NCBI RefSeq assembly: GCF_008271655.1
Contig: NZ_VKKX01000053.1
Location: 45,121 to 109,120, forward strand
From: Gemmobacter caeruleus
GTDB taxonomy: Bacteria > Pseudomonadota > Alphaproteobacteria > Rhodobacterales > Rhodobacteraceae
Reading direction: 5' to 3'
Length of the DNA stretch: 64,000 nucleotides
Each line of letters begins with the position of its first letter. The stretch's first letter is position 1. Below are positions 1 through 9,042 of this stretch, in pieces. The notes under the pieces were generated by a model. It was not told the DNA's origin. It searched no databases and saw nothing but the letters and a program-made list of their open reading frames with translations. A program made the translations under genes and the position numbers.

Positions 1-660
1 GGCCGCCGTCACCGTCAGCGGCAGAAAGGCCGCGACCAGTGCGCCCACTGTCAGCGCGGCCATCCGGTGCGGCTTGGCCATCGGCCCCGAGAAATCGGGG
101 GTGAACCCCTCGGCCCGGCCCAGTTCGCGCAGATAGGCGGTGCCCACGGCCAGCGCCGCAACCGCCAGCCCAAGCGCCGCACTTCCCGCGACCAGCCCCG
201 CCCCCCAGAGAAACAGCAGGTCCGCCACCCGATCGGGCGCCTCGTTCCAGAACGGCCCCGAGGGCGCGCCCTGCCCGCCCTCCACCGCGACCATCCCGTC
301 AAGCAGGTTACACAAGAGCCGCGCCTGCATCGTGACGGCGGCCAGCGTCAGCGCCATCGCCTGCAACGGTCCCAGCGTGGCCGAAGCCCCCCAAAGACAC
401 AGGAACCCCAGCAGCCCGAAAACCATCGAGGCCTGCGAGATCTGGTCGGGGGTAAAATCATGTTCCGCCAGCCAGAGCGCGGCTTTCTGCGCCCAGCGGC
501 TGTTGCGGCTGGCGATCGGGCGGCGGTTCCCCTCGGCCGGATCGCCCCGCGCCGGATCGGGTGCCGGAGCCTCGGCCGTGGCGGGATCATCGGGGTAGCG
601 GGCCTTCGCCTCGGCCTCAGCCGCCTCAAGCGTCGTGAAGATGTCGCGCAAATCGCTCAT
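1..660 (-). CDS. CDP-alcohol phosphatidyltransferase family protein (3' end outside window)
   Basis: The minus strand is open from an ATG at 660 to the window edge (220 codons, no stop), so the C-terminus is missing. After a polar N-terminal region of about 60 residues come several hydrophobic segments. Near residue 118 is a variant of the CDP-alcohol phosphotransferase signature: LLDGMVAVEGG, then about eight residues, then NEAPDRVAD. The canonical motif is DG-x2-AR-x8-G-x3-D-x3-D, so the AR is replaced and one Asp is shifted. This variant is typical of a subfamily found beside CdsA-like genes. It overlaps the cdsA-like gene by ATGA. Membrane phospholipid-type head-group transfer is inferred; the substrate is unknown. 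Confidence 0.8.
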   Translation of the reverse strand, partial: MSDLRDIFTTLEAAEAEAKARYPDDPATAEAPAPDPARGDPAEGNRRPIASRNSRWAQKAALWLAEHDFTPDQISQASMVFGLLGFLCLWGASATLGPLQAMALTLAAVTMQARLLCNLLDGMVAVEGGQGAPSGPFWNEAPDRVADLLFLWGAGLVAGSAALGLAVAALAVGTAYLRELGRAEGFTPDFSGPMAKPHRMAALTVGALVAAFLPLTVTAA

Positions 661-1601
661 GTCAGGGACCAGCCGTAGCGAACCAGATGAAAGAAGATCG
701 GGGCGGCAAAGACCACGCTGTCCAGCCGGTCGAGAAAGCCGCCATGACCGGCGATCAGATGGCCCCAATCCTTGATGCCCTTGTCGCGCTTGATGGCCGA
801 CATGACCAGCCCGCCGAAACTGCCCATCAGCGTCACGACCAGCGCCAGCGCGGCGGCCTGTGGCAGGGAGAAAGGCGTCATCCACCAGAGCGAGGCCCCC
901 GCCGCCGAGGCGGTCAGCACGCCGCCCACCAGCCCCTCCCAGGTCTTCGAGGGCGACAGGCTGGGCGCCAGCGGCCGACGGCCCACCAGCTTGCCCCAGA
1001 CATATTGCATGACATCCGACAGTTGCACGGTGAAGATCAGCCAGGCGATCAGGATGACATTGCGCCCTTCATAGCCCGGAATATGCAGCGACAGCAGCGC
1101 CGGCACATGGCTTACGCAATAGATGCAGATCATCAGCGCCCACTGGCTTTCGGCCACGCGCGCCAGAAACCCCGCCGGGCTGCCCCGGAGCGCCGACACC
1201 ACCGGCATCAGCAGAAAGGCATAGACCGGGATCAGCACGGAATAGAGCCCGTACCATTCGATCGCGACCAGCCAGTATTGCAGCGGCAGCACGATGAAAA
1301 AGGCACCCAGCAAGGCCCAGTGATCGGCGCGCGCCTTGCTCGTCAGGGTCAGGAATTCCCGCAGCGCGGCAAAGGACAGCACGGCAAACAGCACCACGAC
1401 CCCCGCGCGCCCGGCCAGAAAGGCCAGTGCCAGCAGCACGACCATTCCCCACCAGGCGGCGATGCGGGCGTTCAGATTCTCGATCACCGGGTTTGATCCG
1501 TCGGGGGCGATACGGGCGCGCAGCACCTCGCCGATGATCGTCGCGACGATCAGGATCCCGGCCACCCCCGCCAGCAGATAGATCAGATGCGGCGAGGTCA
1601 T
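657..1601 (-). CDS. Phosphatidate cytidylyltransferase family protein (CdsA-like)
   Basis: 314 residues, strongly hydrophobic with about eight predicted membrane helices. Near the C-terminus it carries the CTP-transferase family signature, read here as SAIKRDKGIKDWG followed by HGGFLDRLDS. A preceding SPSKTWEG motif is also typical. The family makes CDP-diacylglycerol from phosphatidic acid and CTP in the inner membrane. It overlaps plsC upstream (ATGA at 1598-1601) and the phosphatidyltransferase downstream (657-660), so the genes are translationally coupled. It may be a second, specialised CdsA rather than the housekeeping enzyme, because genomic cdsA usually sits with uppS and dxr; that is inference. 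Confidence 0.85.
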   Translation of the reverse strand: MTSPHLIYLLAGVAGILIVATIIGEVLRARIAPDGSNPVIENLNARIAAWWGMVVLLALAFLAGRAGVVVLFAVLSFAALREFLTLTSKARADHWALLGAFFIVLPLQYWLVAIEWYGLYSVLIPVYAFLLMPVVSALRGSPAGFLARVAESQWALMICIYCVSHVPALLSLHIPGYEGRNVILIAWLIFTVQLSDVMQYVWGKLVGRRPLAPSLSPSKTWEGLVGGVLTASAAGASLWWMTPFSLPQAAALALVVTLMGSFGGLVMSAIKRDKGIKDWGHLIAGHGGFLDRLDSVVFAAPIFFHLVRYGWSLT

Positions 1602-2296
1602 GGCGTCCCTCCGGTCTGGCGCAACGCCAGAAGCGCCGCCTCGGCCCGCGCAAGAAAGGTCTCTTTCGGCTCATCCGGCTCCAGATGCAGCGGGGCGCCG
1701 AAATTCAGCGTGCAGATCAGCGGCAGGGGAATGACCTCACCCTTGGGCATGATCCGGTTGAGGTTGGAAATCCAGACCGGCACCAGATCGACGCCAGGCC
1801 GCTGCCGCGCCAGATGATAGAGCCCCGACTTGAACGGCAAGAGCGGCGCCTCGCCCATGTTGCGCAGCCCTTCGGGAAAGAGAATGAGTGAATCGCCCTG
1901 ATCCAGGGCCGCCACCATCAGCGTCACCGGATCCTCCACCCGCTGCTCGGGGCGGCGGTCGATCAGCACGGCGCGAAACACATCGCGCCCGATAAAGGCC
2001 CGCAGCGGCCGCGCCAGCCAGTAATCCAGCGCTGCAACCGGCCGCGTGCGCCGCCGCAACATCGCGGGCAACACCGTCCAGATCAGCACGAAATCACCGT
2101 TGGAGGTGTGGTTCGCGTAATAGATCCGCTGCGCTGGCACCGGCTCGATCCCGGTCCAGAGCGCGCGGGGCGCGGTGACAATGCGGGCAAAAAGCGTGAT
2201 GGCCTTGCCCGCAATCACCGCCGCAAAAGCCCGGAGCCGCCCCGGCGGGGGCGGATCCTGCGGCGCGATCCCGGGCTGGTCCATTCCGGGCCTCAC
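1598..2296 (-). CDS. Lysophospholipid acyltransferase family protein (PlsC-like)
   Basis: 232 residues. The acyltransferase block I motif appears as NHTSNGDF (catalytic His and Asp) and block III as FPEGLRNMGE, where Leu replaces the usual Thr of FPEGTR. A hydrophobic N-terminal segment suggests membrane association. The family acylates lysophosphatidic acid to phosphatidic acid, the substrate of CdsA, which fits the neighbouring cdsA-like and phosphatidyltransferase genes. The start used is GTG at 2296, overlapping the cysE stop (GTGA). An in-frame ATG lies four codons downstream at 2284. Confidence 0.82.
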   Translation of the reverse strand: MRPGMDQPGIAPQDPPPPGRLRAFAAVIAGKAITLFARIVTAPRALWTGIEPVPAQRIYYANHTSNGDFVLIWTVLPAMLRRRTRPVAALDYWLARPLRAFIGRDVFRAVLIDRRPEQRVEDPVTLMVAALDQGDSLILFPEGLRNMGEAPLLPFKSGLYHLARQRPGVDLVPVWISNLNRIMPKGEVIPLPLICTLNFGAPLHLEPDEPKETFLARAEAALLALRQTGGTP

Positions 2297-3099
2297 TCAG
2301 GCTGCACGACCTGGTTCATGGTCAGTGCCGGCTGGTCGCAGCCGGCTTCACCCACCACGCGCGCCGGTACGCCCGCCACCGTCTTGCAGGGCGGCACGTC
2401 CTGCAACACCACCGACCCGGCAGCGATCCGGGTGCAATGGCCGATATGGATATTGCCCAGCACCTTGGCCCCGGCCCCGATCAGCACGCCATTGCCGATC
2501 TTGGGATGGCGGTCGCCGTCTTCCTTGCCGGTGCCGCCCAGCGTGACCGAATGCAGCATGGAAACATTGTCCCCCACCACCGCCGTTTCGCCGATCACGA
2601 TGGAATGGGCATGGTCGATCATGATGCCCCGCCCGATCTGCGCCGCCGGGTGGATATCCACGCCGAACACCTCGGACACCCGCATCTGCACGAAATAGGC
2701 CATGTCATGCCGCCCCTGCGACCACAGCCAATGCCCGACGCGATAGGCCTGCACCGCCTGATAGCCCTTGAAGAACAGAAGCGGCTGCAAATAGCGGTGG
2801 CAGGCCGGATCGCGGTCATAGACCGCCACCAGATCGGCGCGGGCCGCCTGCCCCAATTGCGCATCGGCGCCATAGGCCTCGTCCGCCAGTTCGCGCAGCA
2901 ACTGCTCGCTCATCTCGCCCGAGGCGAGCTTGAGCGAAAAGCGGTAGGCCAGCGCGCGTTCCATCGTCGGATGGTGCAGCAGGCTGGAATGCACCAGCCC
3001 GCCCAGCAGCGGCTCGATTGCCAATGCGGCGCGCGCCTCGTCACAGACGCGCGACCAGACCGGGTCAAGCGTCTGCAATTTCTGGATCGTCTCGGCCAT
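2293..3099 (-). CDS. cysE: Serine O-acetyltransferase
   Basis: 268 residues, the usual length. An N-terminal helical domain is followed by a left-handed beta-helix of hexapeptide repeats (residues about 165-245), including the VTLGGTGK loop and HPKIGNGVLIGAGAKVLGNI. CysE converts L-serine and acetyl-CoA to O-acetylserine, the substrate of cysteine synthase; a cysK lies far away at 47,180. The start ATG at 3099 has a GGAGG ribosome site about 6 nt upstream. It is the first gene of a tightly overlapping minus-strand operon. cysE next to the GTA cluster is a conserved arrangement in Rhodobacterales. Confidence 0.95.
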   Translation of the reverse strand: MAETIQKLQTLDPVWSRVCDEARAALAIEPLLGGLVHSSLLHHPTMERALAYRFSLKLASGEMSEQLLRELADEAYGADAQLGQAARADLVAVYDRDPACHRYLQPLLFFKGYQAVQAYRVGHWLWSQGRHDMAYFVQMRVSEVFGVDIHPAAQIGRGIMIDHAHSIVIGETAVVGDNVSMLHSVTLGGTGKEDGDRHPKIGNGVLIGAGAKVLGNIHIGHCTRIAAGSVVLQDVPPCKTVAGVPARVVGEAGCDQPALTMNQVVQPE

Positions 3100-3127
3100 G
3101 ATGCGCCTCCGTCTGGTTCTCCTGCAT

Positions 3128-3133
3128 AATATA
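3128..3133 (-). promoter_or_regulatory. Candidate -10 element of the cysE operon
   Basis: The minus strand reads TATATT inside a short AT-rich patch (3126-3142) in the only gap between the GTA gp15 gene and cysE. It is about 28 nt before the cysE ATG. No good -35 hexamer is visible at 16-18 nt, so this is only a candidate. Confidence 0.3.
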
Positions 3134-3178
3134 CAACCAAATCCGGAAACGACCAGCCTGCGACCGCGATCCGCCGCG

Positions 3179-6100
3179 TCACAACGTCAGGCTGATCTCA
3201 CGCGCCGGCCCCGGGCCAAAACGGGCCGAGATCTGCGCCACGCGGAACTGAACCGTGCCGCTGGCACCATCGGCGGCCTGTTGCGCCGCTGTCCAGGTCC
3301 AGGCGGGACTGGTGGTTTCATGGTCGCGCAACAGCGTGCCCTGATGCCAGACGGTGATGCGATAACGCTCGCTCTCCTCGCCCAAAGGCACTTCCTGCGA
3401 TTGCCAGCTGTCGCCGTCGATGCGCGTCCGGCGAATCCAGCGCAGCGCCACATCGCCCGACGCCCCGCGTTCGGCCAGCAGATGCACCGGGGCATAGGGC
3501 CGCAGCCCGACCCCGTCAAAGCTGCGCTCCACATGCACGACCGAGCTGCCCTCATAGCCCTTGCTGGCCACGCCAACCCGGTAATGCCGCGGCAAGCCCC
3601 GCGCCGAGGTCGCCAGATCGAGCTGCACCGGCGTCCGGTCCAGCAGCACGACCTGTGACCCGATAGGCCAGGACTGCGGCGCGATCGCATCGGTGCCAAG
3701 CTGACCACGCAGCCGGGTCGAAAGCTCCCATGTGCGGGGGGCGACAAGCTCGGCCTTGCAGAACTGAAAAACCTCCCAGTCGCCGGTCGCCGGATCGCCG
3801 ATGGCCATCGCATTGGCCCCGTTCAGCACGGCCCGCGCCGAGGCGGAGGAAAGGCTCCCCGAACTCAGCCGCACCCGCAGCGGCGCGCCGCGATCCCACA
3901 GGCCGGCCGCCGCGGTCTTCAGCGCCGTTTCCGTGCGCCCCACCGTCGCCCCCGCCGCGATGGTGCGATTGAGCGTATAGCCCTCATCTTCATCCGAGGA
4001 CCAGACCGCCACCGGCCCCCGCCAGGGACGGGCGGAAATCGCGACATGTGGCGCATGCGGCACCTCGTCGCCGGTCAACAGCGGCAGATCGAGGAAGACC
4101 GGATAGACCGGCAGATCGGGCACGAAACTGCGCGAGGGCCCTTGCTCTGCCGCGACATCGGCGGGGCGGTAAAGCCCCGGCTCGGTGCGCACCGCCTCGA
4201 TCGTCTGCACCTCGGTCTGCTCGACCCGGTCGATCCGATAGCGCTCGCCCCCCATTTGCACCACATCGCCCGCGCCCAGCTCCAGCTGGCTGCGCGGCAG
4301 CGAAAAGCGGGCAGTGTCGCGCGCCACCTGCGCCTCCGACAGCCAGCGTTCCGCGATGCCGATCCCCTCGGCCGAGGTCAGCAGCATCGGCAGATCGGTC
4401 TGCGATACCGCGGGCGAGGTTTCGTCGGGCAGCCGGGTTTCCGAAACCCGCATCTCGAAATCCGCCTCCGCGCGGTAATGCCCGATCAGCACCCGCCCCG
4501 CCACCTCGACCCCGGGGCTGCGCTGCACCTCCAGGGGCGCCGCGGCATCGCCGCCCAGCACCAGCGCCGCCGGATCAAGGTCGCGCGTCACCCGACCATC
4601 GCGCATGCGGAACCGCAAAACGCCCTCGCGCTCCACCGCATCGAAACCATGCGCCAGCATCAGCGCCTGCAAGGCCGCACGGGCCGAGCCGACCTGTTCC
4701 TGCGCATAGCCCCGCACCACGCCGCGCAGATCGCTGACATCAATCCGCGTCATGCCCGCGCGTTCGCAGATCTCGGCGACCACGGCGGCAAGCGACTGGT
4801 TGCTGGCCCGTCCCGTGAGCCAATGGCCGCGCTGATAATTGTCGCCATCCGACCAGACATCCATCTGGTTGGGAAAGGCCGGAAAGGGCCGCGCATCCCA
4901 GGCCCAGGCATGGGCACGGCTCCAGTCGATCATCCGCCCTTCATAGATCGGCGAAACCGGGTTGTTCTCAGGCATGCGCCAGTGGTCGCGCATTGCGACA
5001 AGATACTGGAACTGCATCAGGTCATCGCGCCGACCGCTGGAAAATTTCGGCAGCATCGATTCCGACGATTTCGGATCGAGGAACTTGTTGGGCTGATTGG
5101 CCCCCTTGTCGATCGCCGCGCAACCATATTCCGTGAACCAGATCGGCTTGGATTGCGGCACCCAATCGGTCGGCGCCGCCGCGCGTTCACCGTTCAGCCG
5201 GTTGAAGTGCAGCTCCGACCACCAGGACCGGATATCCTTGTAGCGAAACACCCAAGGCTCGTCATAGGCGCCATCGGTGATCGGCTTGCGACGCTGCGAC
5301 AGCTCGCCCTCGAGGCTGTCATAATACCAGTCAAAGCCCTCGCCTCCCTCGACATTGGCCATGAGATAATCGCGCGCATGCACCGAACCCCAGGCCGCAT
5401 CCGCGTGATCCTCGCCATCCCGCCAATCCGACAGCGGCATGTAGTTGTCGATCCCGACAAAGTCGATATTCGGGTCGGCCCAAAGCGGGTCGAGGTGGAA
5501 ATACACATTCCGCCCCGTATGATAGCCGAAATATTCGCTCCAGTCCGCCGCGTAGGAGATCTTGGTCTGCGGCCCCAGAATGGCGCGCACCTCGGCGGCC
5601 AGCACCCGCAGCGCCGCCACAGCGGGAAAGCTGTCGCCCGCGCCGCGGATCTGGGTCAGCGCCACCATCTCCGACCCGATGCAGAACGCATCCACCCCGC
5701 CCGCCGCCGCGCAAAGATGGGCATAATGCAGCACGAAGCGGCGAAAGCGCCACTCATCCGGGCCTGCATAGGCGACAGTTTCGCCATTGGTGCTGAAATC
5801 CGACGGGGCAGCGCTTCCGAAAAACGCGCTGACCTCGGTCGCCGCCGCCGCCGAACGGTCGGTGCTGCCGGGCTGGCCGGGGGCCTTGTCCAGCGTGATC
5901 CGGCCGCGCCAGGGCAGCGGCGGCTGGCCCGGCTCGCCGGTCCAGGGGTTCGGCAGGCTGTTCTGCGCCATCTGGTCCATCAGGATGAAGGGGTAGAACA
6001 TGACCTGCTTGCCACGCGCCCGCAGCGCGCGGATCGCCTCCACCACCGACGCGTCCGAGGGCGTGCCGCCATAGATCGACGCCCCGTCGATGCGCGGCAC

Positions 6101-7075
6101 CTCCTGCGCCGCGGCGCGGCCAATGCCGCCCGCGCTCCAGGTCTGGCCCTTGCCCTCCAGATCAAGCTGCTCGACCTTGGGGCGGATCTCGCAGGCGCCG
6201 CAACGCAGATCGCCCCCGAACCACGACACGACCAGCGAGACCGAGCCGCATTCCGGCAACTCCATCTCCAGCTGGTCCAGCGACACGGCAAGATCGGTCT
6301 TGTCCTGCGGCGTATGCACATTGGCCGAGCGCAAGACCTCGTCCCCCTGGGCATAATGCACCTTGGTCGTGGACAGCGAGAACTCCCCCGTGCCCGGGAT
6401 CAACGCCACCCCGCGCACCGCGCGGCGCATATCGGTCATCGCATCGGCCAGCGCGCCCTGCGCCGGGCGCACCACCTCGAACGAGAATTGCGGCACCCGG
6501 TTGCCAAAGCGGCCCAGTTCAAGATCCTCGATCACGACATAGGCAATGCCGCGATAGGCCGGCGCCTTATCCGCCCCTTCCACCGCCTCGATCTTGGGGT
6601 CGGGCAGCTGCGCCTCATCACCACGATAGACCCGCAGGTTCAGCGATCCCGGCGCGATCTCGACCCCATCGGCCCAGATGCGCCCGATGCCGCCGATTAC
6701 CCCCTCGCACAGCGCGACCGCCAGCGAAATCGAATAGCTGTAGCTGGTGGTCTTGGGCTGCGGGGTGCCCTTGCCGCCGCCCGAGCTATTGACGCTTTCC
6801 TGAAACCGCGTCGCCCAGATGACCTGGCCCGCGACGCGCATACGCCCCCAGACCTGCGCGACCGCCGCCCCCTCCGAGGCGCCCATCAGGCGGAACCGCT
6901 CCACCCGGCCCACCTCCACCGCCTCGGCGCCGCCGCCCAGGATGCGCTGGTCGATGGCGCGACCGACCGTCGCCCCGATGGCCCGACCGATCACCGCGCC
7001 GGACAGACCCAGAACCGTGCCGCCAAAGCCCGCACCAAATGCAGCCCCTGCGGCGGAAAGCAGTATCGTCGCCAT
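3179..7075 (-). CDS. GTA gp15: baseplate/tail-tip host-specificity protein with glycoside hydrolase TIM-barrel domain
   Basis: 1,298 residues, the longest gene here and the last of the GTA cluster. A glycine/alanine-rich N-terminal hydrophobic segment precedes a tail-protein domain. A central GTA TIM-barrel-like domain (residues about 430-740) contains SMVALTQIRG-type and FVGIDNYMPLSDWRDG stretches and FTEYGCAAIDKG, resembling glycoside hydrolase active-site strands. A tail-3-like domain follows, and the C-terminal third is beta-rich. In RcGTA this protein forms the baseplate hub and fibre that contacts the cell surface. It follows gp14 directly (stop 7076, start 7075). There is no frameshift or internal stop, so the gene looks functional. 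Confidence 0.93.
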   Translation of the reverse strand: MATILLSAAGAAFGAGFGGTVLGLSGAVIGRAIGATVGRAIDQRILGGGAEAVEVGRVERFRLMGASEGAAVAQVWGRMRVAGQVIWATRFQESVNSSGGGKGTPQPKTTSYSYSISLAVALCEGVIGGIGRIWADGVEIAPGSLNLRVYRGDEAQLPDPKIEAVEGADKAPAYRGIAYVVIEDLELGRFGNRVPQFSFEVVRPAQGALADAMTDMRRAVRGVALIPGTGEFSLSTTKVHYAQGDEVLRSANVHTPQDKTDLAVSLDQLEMELPECGSVSLVVSWFGGDLRCGACEIRPKVEQLDLEGKGQTWSAGGIGRAAAQEVPRIDGASIYGGTPSDASVVEAIRALRARGKQVMFYPFILMDQMAQNSLPNPWTGEPGQPPLPWRGRITLDKAPGQPGSTDRSAAAATEVSAFFGSAAPSDFSTNGETVAYAGPDEWRFRRFVLHYAHLCAAAGGVDAFCIGSEMVALTQIRGAGDSFPAVAALRVLAAEVRAILGPQTKISYAADWSEYFGYHTGRNVYFHLDPLWADPNIDFVGIDNYMPLSDWRDGEDHADAAWGSVHARDYLMANVEGGEGFDWYYDSLEGELSQRRKPITDGAYDEPWVFRYKDIRSWWSELHFNRLNGERAAAPTDWVPQSKPIWFTEYGCAAIDKGANQPNKFLDPKSSESMLPKFSSGRRDDLMQFQYLVAMRDHWRMPENNPVSPIYEGRMIDWSRAHAWAWDARPFPAFPNQMDVWSDGDNYQRGHWLTGRASNQSLAAVVAEICERAGMTRIDVSDLRGVVRGYAQEQVGSARAALQALMLAHGFDAVEREGVLRFRMRDGRVTRDLDPAALVLGGDAAAPLEVQRSPGVEVAGRVLIGHYRAEADFEMRVSETRLPDETSPAVSQTDLPMLLTSAEGIGIAERWLSEAQVARDTARFSLPRSQLELGAGDVVQMGGERYRIDRVEQTEVQTIEAVRTEPGLYRPADVAAEQGPSRSFVPDLPVYPVFLDLPLLTGDEVPHAPHVAISARPWRGPVAVWSSDEDEGYTLNRTIAAGATVGRTETALKTAAAGLWDRGAPLRVRLSSGSLSSASARAVLNGANAMAIGDPATGDWEVFQFCKAELVAPRTWELSTRLRGQLGTDAIAPQSWPIGSQVVLLDRTPVQLDLATSARGLPRHYRVGVASKGYEGSSVVHVERSFDGVGLRPYAPVHLLAERGASGDVALRWIRRTRIDGDSWQSQEVPLGEESERYRITVWHQGTLLRDHETTSPAWTWTAAQQAADGASGTVQFRVAQISARFGPGPAREISLTL

Positions 7076-7516
7076 TCATTCGGCTCCTTCAGGAAAAGCA
7101 AATCGCGCCACGATGCGGCGCTGCCAGGGGGCGGAAAGCGGGCTTTCGACCACACCATGCCCCGTATAGGCGTGAATGAAGCTGGGCTGCGCCCCGACCC
7201 GGGCCTGAATACCCAGATGCTTGGCCACCGCCCCCTCGCGCATGCGAAACAGGATCACGTCGCCGACCGACGGCGATGCCAGCGGCCTTGCGATCAGGTG
7301 CCGAACCGCAGCCGCATGAAGCCGTTCGATTCCAGAGGCTTCTGACCAATCCTTCGTGTAATCTGGCACGTCTTCCGGCTCTGCGCCGTACAGCGCGCGC
7401 CAGATCCCGCGCAGCAGGCCAAGGCAATCGGTGCCAGCACCCCGCGTCGCGCATTGATGCAGATAGGGCGTGCCCAGCCAAAGCCGCGCCTCTGCGACCA
7501 CCGCCGCGCCCGTCAT
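7076..7516 (-). CDS. GTA gp14: NlpC/P60-type tail peptidase
   Basis: 146 residues. The NlpC/P60 cysteine peptidase motif GTDCLGLLRG places the catalytic Cys at residue 31. A His in KHLGIQ and a conserved FIHAY follow later in the chain. In RcGTA the homologue sits at the tail tip and is thought to cut peptidoglycan during DNA entry. The start overlaps the gp13 stop by ATGA (7513-7516). The key residues are intact. Confidence 0.92.
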   Translation of the reverse strand: MTGAAVVAEARLWLGTPYLHQCATRGAGTDCLGLLRGIWRALYGAEPEDVPDYTKDWSEASGIERLHAAAVRHLIARPLASPSVGDVILFRMREGAVAKHLGIQARVGAQPSFIHAYTGHGVVESPLSAPWQRRIVARFAFPEGAE

Positions 7517-8400
7517 CGCTGCAAGCTCCCCCCGTCATTGACCGAAGCCGAAGACGGGTAAGACGACAGCCAATCCTCACCTGGAATATGAGGAAAGCCG
7601 CGAAAGTTCATGAAATTGTTGAACTTTGCCAAACACGTTTCTGCCCTGCGGTCGCAGCCGGCCTCCAGCCGGACCTGATCTCCGGGGACAAGCGCCGCCC
7701 CGGGGGCCTGCCACAGCTCCACGCTGCGACGCCCCTGCGCTTCGGCGCGGTCGGCCTTGATCATCACAGTCAGGCCCGCTGCGGCGCCGGTCAGCACCGT
7801 CAGCCGCCCGCGCTCGAACCAGCGATCCTCAAAGGCTGCCATACCCGACAGGGTCAGCAACGCCCCCTCCGACACCGCCTTGACGCTGCGTTCCGCTGCA
7901 TAGCCCGGCAGGGTCAGGTCAAACCCGCAAGCCGCATCGCCAAGGGCCGCACCGCAAAGCCGGTGATATATCCGCCCCTGCGGCACGTTCAGCCGCTCGG
8001 CCAGGCCGCGCAATTCGGCATTGAAGGCACCGCCCGCGCGGGTGATTTCGCCCAGCGAGCCGCGGAACAACATCTGCCGGTCGGCCACATCCTTCCAGTT
8101 GACCAGCCAGACCCGGATCTCGGCGCCGTCATAGCGGCCCGCCAGGATATCGGCCTCGGAAATCGCACCATCACTCAGCGCGCCCATGGCCTCGGTATTG
8201 TCCACCGCCAGCCCCGTGCCCTGCTGAAGCGCGCGGGCGGTCAGCCCGGTATTGGCACGAAAGACGATTTCGCCAAAGCTCAGGTCGCGGTCATGATCGG
8301 TAAAGCCCATCACCACCCCGTCTCGCCGTGTGAGCGCCCAAGCCTGGCAGACATTGGTCGTGCCGGTCGCCAGATGCGCGTGAAGATCCGCCTTGCTCAT
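7513..8400 (-). CDS. GTA gp13: DUF2163-family baseplate protein
   Basis: 295 residues, matching the length of the phage BR0599 / DUF2163 family. It contains the family's Cys-rich C-terminal pattern: LCGAALGDAACGFDL and a late GCDRRAETC. RcGTA gp12 to gp15 form the distal tail and baseplate, with gp13 binding an iron-sulphur-like centre in some structures; that role is from family knowledge. It overlaps gp12 by one base at 8400 and gp14 by ATGA. Confidence 0.9.
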   Translation of the reverse strand: MSKADLHAHLATGTTNVCQAWALTRRDGVVMGFTDHDRDLSFGEIVFRANTGLTARALQQGTGLAVDNTEAMGALSDGAISEADILAGRYDGAEIRVWLVNWKDVADRQMLFRGSLGEITRAGGAFNAELRGLAERLNVPQGRIYHRLCGAALGDAACGFDLTLPGYAAERSVKAVSEGALLTLSGMAAFEDRWFERGRLTVLTGAAAGLTVMIKADRAEAQGRRSVELWQAPGAALVPGDQVRLEAGCDRRAETCLAKFNNFMNFRGFPHIPGEDWLSSYPSSASVNDGGSLQR

Positions 8401-9032
8401 CAGACCCGCACCTCCACCACCGGCACATTCGGCACATCGCCCGCCTGGAACGACGCGACCGAGGTCTGGATCCGGTCGGTGTCAAAGCGCACCGGCACGT
8501 CGAACTCGAAGCCGGCATGGATCACCGCGCCCCGCGGCGGCGCGGTCTCAAAGGTCACAAGCCCCATGCGCGTATCCAGATCATATTCCAGCCCCGCGAC
8601 CTTTTCGTCGCGATCGACCGCGATCTTCACGCTTCCCTTCACCGGCTTGGCGATCGGGCGCACATAGCTCTGCGCGCCCGAACGATAGGTCTTGATCAGC
8701 TCGAACACCGTCTGGCTGCCATCGCCGGTCGCCAGCACCTGATCAAAAGCCGTCACCGCGCGCGAGGACGGGCCGGATTTGTAATCCGACCAGTCCTTCC
8801 AGCGAAACCCGTAAAGCTGCCCGCGCCGTGCCTCGAAAAAGGCAATCAGCTCCGCCACATCGTCCAGCGACCGCAGGCCCAGCCCCGCATCATAGCGGCG
8901 GCGCGAATGGGCCCAGGGCGTGTTGCGCTCCTCGAACCCGTTGGCCAGCGTCACGATCTCGGTCCGCCGCTCCGGCCCACCGACCGAGCCGAAGCTCAGA
9001 TTGGCGGGAAAGCGCACTTCGTGAAACCCCAT
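8400..9032 (-). CDS. GTA gp12: DUF2460 distal tail protein
   Basis: 210 residues starting MGFHEVRFPANLSFGSVGGP, the typical opening of DUF2460 proteins. The start at 9032 is chosen because AGGAGG lies about 6 nt upstream; a longer in-frame start at 9062 has no such site and would run back into gp11. The family forms the distal tail ring in RcGTA. It is the next gene after gp11, with a 10-bp gap. Confidence 0.9.
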   Translation of the reverse strand: MGFHEVRFPANLSFGSVGGPERRTEIVTLANGFEERNTPWAHSRRRYDAGLGLRSLDDVAELIAFFEARRGQLYGFRWKDWSDYKSGPSSRAVTAFDQVLATGDGSQTVFELIKTYRSGAQSYVRPIAKPVKGSVKIAVDRDEKVAGLEYDLDTRMGLVTFETAPPRGAVIHAGFEFDVPVRFDTDRIQTSVASFQAGDVPNVPVVEVRV

Positions 9033-9042
9033 GATCCCCTCC

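Noticed and set aside
4046..7345. 1,099-codon plus-strand open frame across the GTA gp15 gene
   Set aside because: Composition is Arg/His/Pro-rich without domains, and it lies opposite gp15, which has clear motifs. It is a GC-rich shadow frame.
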